This document shows positions 59,300 through 64,000 of a DNA stretch of 64,000 nt, in pieces. The stretch comes from Paenibacillus oralis. Its GTDB lineage: Bacteria; Bacillota; Bacilli; Paenibacillales; Paenibacillaceae. Below the pieces are notes generated by a model. That model did not search any database and was not told the origin of the DNA. It worked only from the letters and a program-made list of their open reading frames with translations. Position 1 is the first letter of the stretch; every line of letters starts with the position of its first letter. The position numbers and the translations under genes were made by a program. Location of the stretch: contig NZ_RRCN01000001.1 of NCBI RefSeq assembly GCF_003863965.1, positions 4,732,304 to 4,796,303 of the forward strand. The letters are read 5' to 3'.

Positions 59300-59851
59300 A
59301 TGATGATGAAGAAAACAACAGGTGTCATACTATTTCCTCTATTCAGTGAGTATGAGTTAACCGTTGCATTATCCATTTTGAAACAAGGCAACAAACCAAT
59401 AACAACAATTGGGGTAAGCAGCGAGTCAATCGGCGGGGAGTCCGATTTGAAGTGTCTGCCCGATTGTACTATTTATGATATAGACATAGAGACATTGGAT
59501 AGCATTTTGATCCCTGGATGTATGGATATTTCAACGTTATTTGATAATGATGATTTAATAGAATTTATTAGAAGATGTGATCAGTATAACAGCGAAATGA
59601 TTATTGGCTCAATTTCAAGTTCCCCCTACTTATTAGCTAAAGCAGGGATATTAGAAAACCGGAAGTATACAGTCGGGATAGATCATGAAGATCGAAGACA
59701 AACAGGAGTTTTTAATGAAGATAATTACTGTGATGATTTAGTTGTACAAGATGGAAGAATCTTAACAGCAAGAGGAAGGGCATTTATAGAATTCGGAAAA
59801 AGATTCGGACAGCTATTAAATTTGGAATTCGATCCGCATTGGTATGGTTAG
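59300..59851 (+). CDS. DJ-1/PfpI-family protein
   Basis: The 183-residue product begins MMMKKTTGVILFPLFSEYEL and TVALSILKQGNKPITTIG, the first strand and helix of the DJ-1/PfpI fold. SILIPGCMDISTLFDNDDLI matches the usual strand-helix region, and EMIIGSISSSPYLLAKAGIL sits where the nucleophile elbow normally has Cys; here there is Ser. The family includes chaperones, glyoxalases and regulators; without the cysteine enzymatic activity is doubtful. The frame is open upstream to 59249, where it seems to encode the lost tail of the previous protein; the start among three ATG codons is uncertain. Confidence 0.7.
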   Translation: MMMKKTTGVILFPLFSEYELTVALSILKQGNKPITTIGVSSESIGGESDLKCLPDCTIYDIDIETLDSILIPGCMDISTLFDNDDLIEFIRRCDQYNSEMIIGSISSSPYLLAKAGILENRKYTVGIDHEDRRQTGVFNEDNYCDDLVVQDGRILTARGRAFIEFGKRFGQLLNLEFDPHWYG

Positions 59852-59915
59852 AAGCGGGCGGTGAGTATTTACACTTCGGGTCATTGGCCCTTAGTTTGTC
59901 AGATGTATAATCAAA

Positions 59916-60197
59916 TTGCACATCATATTTCCTGCTTTACAGTTTTGTCTAGTACTTGTTGCAATAATTATTGATCAAAGTATAAATGATGGACATGGGG
60001 AAGGGAAAAACCAAATAATAGCCCATCTATTAACTAACGTTGAATTTATAATAAAACAATTTCTTAACTATGATGACATCGTGAATTATAATTTTAGACT
60101 TCATACTGCTGTCTTAGGTATACTGACATGGTTTTTTATAGGAGCACTGCTGAACATTCTGATAAAATTCTCGACTCACAGAAATCAAAGTGAATAG
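59916..60197 (+). CDS. Small membrane protein of unknown function
   Basis: The 93-residue frame (TTG 59916, no clear ribosome binding site) has a hydrophobic segment at the N-terminus (FPALQFCLVLVAIII) and another near the C-terminus (AVLGILTWFFIGALLNILIK) separated by a polar stretch. The local AT content and reading are coding-like, but I recognise no family. The start could be internal to a once longer gene. Confidence 0.4.
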   Translation: MHIIFPALQFCLVLVAIIIDQSINDGHGEGKNQIIAHLLTNVEFIIKQFLNYDDIVNYNFRLHTAVLGILTWFFIGALLNILIKFSTHRNQSE

Positions 60198-60247
60198 TAA
60201 ACATTCAAGGAAAAAAATAAAGCAAAGATGAAATCAATATATAACAA

Positions 60248-60290
60248 ACAACCCAGCCCAAGATAAGATCTGTAAAGGGCTGGGTTGTTT
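60248..60290. terminator. Bidirectional terminator
   Basis: A 12-bp perfect stem (ACAACCCAGCCC and its complement) followed by TTTC lies between convergent genes, 13 bases past the GbsR-type gene's stop at 60301. Confidence 0.8.
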
Positions 60291-60300
60291 CATGAATAGT

Positions 60301-60870
60301 TTAATTTGGCTTAGGTAAGTCTTTTTTATCAAAATATTGTCCGCTTTGCAGACGGTTTACAAACTGCTGCAGCCATTCGTAATAGCTTACGGCATGCTTA
60401 AGCTTGTGCAAATCTTGCAGGCAAAGCTTGCGCTCCTCCTCGGTGGTGGAAATATCGAGAATCGTCTCGGACAGGAGCGGGATTACCGCTTCCAGCGCCC
60501 CAACCATGACGTCGATTTCCCGCTGCAGCTTGGTGGCGAAAAACGCCTGGAACGCTTTGAAAAAATCCGTTTCCGCAGCATAAAGATCCTTGCGTGCCTC
60601 TTTTTCGTCCAGCTTCGCCACCATTTTGGATTCGATCAAGGAACGGACCGCATAACTCATATTGCTTTTGCTCATATTCATGCTCTGCTGCATTTCCTCC
60701 AGCGTCATCGGCCGGTCTTCAAAAAACATGATCCCGTAAAGCTGTCCGTAAGAGTAATTAACCCCGTACAAGTCCATCGTTTGGGCAATCGCATCGATTA
60801 CTTTGGCCCGCAGTTCTTCCCGAAAGTTTAGCGGGTCTCTCATTTTCCCCGAAGTTGGCTTTTTCACCAT
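60301..60870 (-). CDS. GbsR/MarR-family regulator
   Basis: The 189-residue protein has a winged helix of the MarR type with YSYGQLYGIMFFEDRPMTLE, EMQQSMNMSKSNMSYAVRSL and IESKMVAKLDEKEARKDLYA. These match GbsR/OpcR regulators, which control glycine betaine and choline genes in Bacillus. Here it is divergent from a sugar-type ABC transporter, 171 bases away. The intergenic region has two ATTGAACA motifs (near 60956 and 61018) that could be part of its binding sites. Its true ligand need not be choline. Confidence 0.85.
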   Translation of the reverse strand: MVKKPTSGKMRDPLNFREELRAKVIDAIAQTMDLYGVNYSYGQLYGIMFFEDRPMTLEEMQQSMNMSKSNMSYAVRSLIESKMVAKLDEKEARKDLYAAETDFFKAFQAFFATKLQREIDVMVGALEAVIPLLSETILDISTTEEERKLCLQDLHKLKHAVSYYEWLQQFVNRLQSGQYFDKKDLPKPN

Positions 60871-61041
60871 GACACCTGCCTCGAAATTTTACATAAAATT
60901 AATCATCGCTTCACGCAGAGATAACCCTTTATTCAAGCTTTAAACGTACAATATTTATTGAACAAAACATGAATAACACTATTTTACAGCCAATTATAGC
61001 AAAAATTCAAAAAAAATTGAACAGTGAAAAAAGGAGGATTC

Positions 61042-61923
61042 ATGAAACGTTTTCAATTAGCGGAAGACTTCCGGGCGCTGCTGTTCACGCTTCCCGCCAT
61101 GGTTCCGCTGGCGTTGTTTTGGTTTTATCCGCTTGGGTTTATCATCTATCTCAGTTTTATGGAATGGGATTTCATGAGCCCGGACAAGCTCTTCGTCGGA
61201 CTGCAAAACTACCGCGATTTGTTCGCCAATCCCGCATTTTATCAGTCGCTGCGCGTTACCGTGCTGTTTTGTGCGGGCAGCGTACTTCCCGTGGTTGTAC
61301 TTGGTCTTGGCCTGGCGCTGCTGTTGAACCGGAACATGAAAGGCGGCTCTGTTTACCGGATGCTGATGTTCTCGCCGTGGGTGACCCCGACAGTGGCCGT
61401 GTCGATCGTCTGGTCCTGGATCTATGAGCCCGAGGTCGGCCTGGCAAACAGCCTGTTGAAGGCGGTTGGCCTGGAAGGAATCCGTTGGCTGGAGGACCCG
61501 AACTGGGCGCTCGTTGGCATTCTCCTCGTCACCATTTGGAAATCGGCCGGCTGGGGGATGATATTTTACCTCGTCGCGCTCAGGAATGTGCCTTCCGATT
61601 TGCTGGAAGCCGCCGAGCTGGATGGGGCCAACCGCTGGAACAAATTTGTGCGCGTAACGCTGCCGCTGATCTCGCCCACGACTTTTTTTCTGGTCGTCGT
61701 TCAGGTCATCCAGGCGCTGCAGGCTTATGACCAAATTAATGTGCTTACCCAGGGTGGACCGGCAGGATCCACCAGAACACTGCTTTACCTCTATTATCAA
61801 TCCGCTTTTGAGGCGTTTCAAATCGGCGAGGCTTCGTCGGTGGCCATTACGCTGGTCATCTCATGCGTGACCCTGTCGCTGCTCTCGTTCTGGGTTGGAC
61901 GGCGCACGGTTCATTACACTTAA
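61042..61923 (+). CDS. ABC transporter permease, UgpA-like
   Basis: The 293-residue permease starts at ATG 61042 behind AAGGAGG. Six helices, the MalF-type entry FWFYPLGFIIYLSFMEWDFM and the EAA loop SDLLEAAELDGANRWNKFVR then VTLPLISP are visible, with QALQAYDQINVLTQGGPAGS after it. Its composition fits importers of glycerol phosphate or oligosaccharides. It is first in an operon with a second permease and a binding protein, divergent from the GbsR-type regulator. Confidence 0.92.
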   Translation: MKRFQLAEDFRALLFTLPAMVPLALFWFYPLGFIIYLSFMEWDFMSPDKLFVGLQNYRDLFANPAFYQSLRVTVLFCAGSVLPVVVLGLGLALLLNRNMKGGSVYRMLMFSPWVTPTVAVSIVWSWIYEPEVGLANSLLKAVGLEGIRWLEDPNWALVGILLVTIWKSAGWGMIFYLVALRNVPSDLLEAAELDGANRWNKFVRVTLPLISPTTFFLVVVQVIQALQAYDQINVLTQGGPAGSTRTLLYLYYQSAFEAFQIGEASSVAITLVISCVTLSLLSFWVGRRTVHYT

Positions 61924-61953
61924 TTGTCCTTGGGAAGGAGAACGAGCATACTG

Positions 61954-62796
61954 ATGCAAAGTTTAAAAAAGCTGGGGAAAGCGCTTCGGTACTTACTGGT
62001 TGCGGCGGCATCGCTGCTGATGGCGTTTCCATTTTACTGGATGGTGACCAGCGCGCTCAAAAGTAATGACGAGATATGGCAGTTTCCGCCGACATTATGG
62101 CCGCAAAGTCCTAAATGGGGACAGTTTGCCGAGGCCTGGGTTGCGGCTCCGTTTGAACGTTATATGGTCAACAGCATTTTCGTGGCGATTTCCATCGTCG
62201 TGCTGCAGATCATTAATTCCGGGATGATGGCTTACGCCTTGACGCATATGAAATTCCGCCTGAAAGGATTTTTTACCGCAGTGGTGCTGGTCGGGTATAT
62301 GGTGCCGAGTACGGCGGTTTACCTGCCCGGCTATATCTTGCTTGGCAAGCTGGGGATGCTGGATTCCTACGCCGGGCTGATTTTCACCAACTGTGTGAGC
62401 GTGTTTTCGATTTTTCTGATCAGACAAGCCTTTCTTCAAGTCTCGCATGAACTGGTGGAGGCCGGGCAAATCGACGGAGCTTCTCATTTCCGGATTTTGT
62501 GGACGATCCTGCTGCCGCTGGCCCGCTCTTCCTTTGCGGTACTGGGGCTCATTACTTTTATCGATCAGTATAACAATTATTTCTGGCCGATGCTGATCAC
62601 CAAAAGCGATGATTTGCGGCTGGTTTCGGCCGGACTGCGCAGCTTTTTCGTGGAGGGGGGTGCTTACGGGCTGAAATGGCCGCTGATTATGGCCGCCAGC
62701 GCCTTCACGATCGCTCCTTTGCTCGCGTTGTTTGCGCTGACCCAGAAAACGATCATGCAAAGCGTCAATTTGTCCGCAGGTGCAAGTAAGGGTTAA
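61954..62796 (+). CDS. ABC transporter permease, UgpE-like
   Basis: The 280-residue permease has six helices and the EAA loop HELVEAGQIDGASHFRILWT followed by ILLPLARS. The segment LITFIDQYNNYFWPMLITKS is characteristic of UgpE/MalG-type subunits. ATG 61954 is chosen with AAGGAG 13 bases upstream; a CTG three bases earlier has better spacing but is a rare start. It pairs with the preceding UgpA-like subunit. Confidence 0.92.
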   Translation: MQSLKKLGKALRYLLVAAASLLMAFPFYWMVTSALKSNDEIWQFPPTLWPQSPKWGQFAEAWVAAPFERYMVNSIFVAISIVVLQIINSGMMAYALTHMKFRLKGFFTAVVLVGYMVPSTAVYLPGYILLGKLGMLDSYAGLIFTNCVSVFSIFLIRQAFLQVSHELVEAGQIDGASHFRILWTILLPLARSSFAVLGLITFIDQYNNYFWPMLITKSDDLRLVSAGLRSFFVEGGAYGLKWPLIMAASAFTIAPLLALFALTQKTIMQSVNLSAGASKG

Positions 62797-62827
62797 TGAA
62801 ATGAAAACCAAAAGTGGAGGGTATGAA

Positions 62828-64000
62828 ATGCCAAATTTAAAGAAATCATTTTTCGGAATTTTGATGACATGCACATTCCTGCTGATCAGCGCATGCGGGG
62901 GAGGCTCCGGTGCGCCAGGCAACTCGGCTGACCCGGCGCAGGCCGCTTCCGGCGGAAAAGCGGAGAAGACAGAAACGCAGGCCCCCGCGGAGCCGGTGAC
63001 GATCGAGTTCTGGTATGGACTCGGCGGGAAGCTGGGCGAAAACATGCAGGTTTTAATCGATAAATTCAACAGCTCGCAGCAGGAGGTTATCGTCAAGCCG
63101 GTCGTGCAGGCGGATTACAGCGAAACGGAAAAAAAGCTGCAGGCGGCCATCGCATCGAAGACCGTACCCGCTGCGGTGTTGTCCTCCAATGTGGACTGGG
63201 CTCGTAAAGGCTACTACGCTCCACTTGATGAGCTGATCGCCGGAATGCCGGATTTTAATCCGGACGATGTGGTGCAGACGTTCCTCGAGCAGGGGAAGGT
63301 GGACGGACAGCAGTTTTTCCTGCCGATGTACGGGACGACGCAGGTGATGTATTACCGGAAGGATGCGCTGGAGAAGCAGGGAATCAAAGCGGAAGATTTG
63401 ACGACTTGGGAAGCACTGGCCGATGCGGCCGCAAAAATGACCGTCAAAGAGGGCGGCAAAACCGTGTTTTACGGCTGGGAACCGATGTGGGGCGCAGGCA
63501 ACATGATCGACGCGGTGTATAGCAAAGGCGGCAAAATTTTGAGTGATGACGGCAAAACGGTGCTGATCGATTCCCCGGAATGGGTGGAAACGTGGGAGCT
63601 GTTCCGCAAATGGATTCACGAGGACAAAATCATGCGCATCCACTCCGGCGGCCAAGGCTGGGAGTACTGGTACAAAACGATCGACGATGTCATGAAGGGA
63701 CAAGCGGCCGGATACACCGGCTCCAGCGGCGACCAGGGCGACCTGGACTTTAACATCGTGGCGGCGATGGAGCAGCCGGGCTGGGAAGGCGCAGGCGAAG
63801 GCAAGCCGGTCGCCGAGGCGATTATGGCCGGGATTCCGGCAGCGGCCAGCCCGGAGCAACAGCAGGCGGCGATGAAATGGTACAGCTTCTTTATGAGCGC
63901 GGAAAATACCGCTTTCTGGTCGATGAACACCGGGTATATCGCGGTTCGCCAATCGGCCTTGGATAACCCGGAATTCGTCGCTTTCAGCGAGAAAAATCCG
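62828..64000 (+). CDS. ABC transporter binding lipoprotein, UgpB-like (cut by window end)
   Basis: At least 391 residues are visible from ATG 62828 behind GGAGGG. The lipoprotein signal ends FLLISACGGGSG. The mature protein opens VTIEFWYGLGGKLGENMQVL and continues IDKFNSSQQEVIVKP, close to UgpB-type binding proteins for glycerol-3-phosphate and related sugars. Typical segments are LPMYGTTQVMYYRKDALEKQ and KWIHEDKIMRIHSGGQGWEY. The frame is open at the window end, so the last part is missing. It supplies the substrate to the two permeases upstream; the substrate cannot be fixed from sequence alone. Confidence 0.92.
   Translation, partial: MPNLKKSFFGILMTCTFLLISACGGGSGAPGNSADPAQAASGGKAEKTETQAPAEPVTIEFWYGLGGKLGENMQVLIDKFNSSQQEVIVKPVVQADYSETEKKLQAAIASKTVPAAVLSSNVDWARKGYYAPLDELIAGMPDFNPDDVVQTFLEQGKVDGQQFFLPMYGTTQVMYYRKDALEKQGIKAEDLTTWEALADAAAKMTVKEGGKTVFYGWEPMWGAGNMIDAVYSKGGKILSDDGKTVLIDSPEWVETWELFRKWIHEDKIMRIHSGGQGWEYWYKTIDDVMKGQAAGYTGSSGDQGDLDFNIVAAMEQPGWEGAGEGKPVAEAIMAGIPAAASPEQQQAAMKWYSFFMSAENTAFWSMNTGYIAVRQSALDNPEFVAFSEKNP

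Overview
The window reads as a chromosomal segment of an endospore-forming Bacillota bacterium, most likely Paenibacillus or a close relative. The grounds are strong AGGAGG-type ribosome binding sites with frequent TTG and GTG starts, a CwlD-type cortex amidase, a YjcZ-type sporulation peptide, YqzE and the YqhH/YqhG pair, and large numbers of plant-polysaccharide genes with LacI, AraC and YesM/YesN-type regulators.

Layout. 1-5 kb: N-terminus of a sortase (cut by the window edge), a frameshifted NlpC/P60 hydrolase, a membrane protein-CcdA-TlpA thiol-redox operon, and remnants of a tad-like operon (SAF domain end, 29-residue membrane peptide, TadZ-like ATPase with a stop). These remnants abut a beheaded MFS transporter near 5045. 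5-9.3 kb: a GH78 rhamnosidase and a frameshifted AraC regulator. 9.4-13.4 kb: two regulator-oxidoreductase pairs (TetR with an aldo/keto reductase, TetR with an Old Yellow Enzyme), each with matching palindromic operators. 13.5-14.9 kb: an IS1595-like element with about 35-bp inverted ends. 15.8-23 kb: a sugar operon of isomerase, split transketolase and FGGY kinase with a LacI regulator and a truncated PTS gene. 23-31.3 kb: a pectin/hemicellulose island (LacI, GH1, GH43, GH28, AraC, esterase-like hydrolase) with remnants of a pectinesterase-like gene and a GH105 gene. 31.8-36.1 kb: a sporulation peptide and a two-gene azole-forming (TOMM/YcaO) maturation operon with no visible precursor. 36.4-44 kb: chemotaxis receptor, CwlD, YqzE, a secreted protein, YqhG and YqhH. 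44-48.6 kb: class II ribonucleotide reductase NrdJ interrupted by a 399-residue intein, behind NrdR-like boxes. 48.7-58.3 kb: a secreted TIM-barrel-like protein, then LacI, a two-component system, a sugar ABC transporter and a GH78-like protein. 58.5-60.2 kb: degraded or small genes. 60.3-64 kb: a GbsR-type regulator divergent from a second sugar-type ABC transporter, cut by the window end.

How it fits together. The GH78, GH28, GH43, GH1, esterase and GH105 content points to degradation of pectin and its side chains. The isomerase-kinase-split transketolase operon would channel an unusual pentose from the same material into central metabolism; D-apiose is a reasonable guess, unproven. Gene decay is unusually visible: at least nine genes are frameshifted, interrupted or truncated, most of them in the accessory blocks.

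A recurrent non-coding theme is three intergenic repeats with different sequences but one plan: two boxes about 50 bp apart, followed by the same pair inverted. No tRNA, rRNA or CRISPR array was seen.
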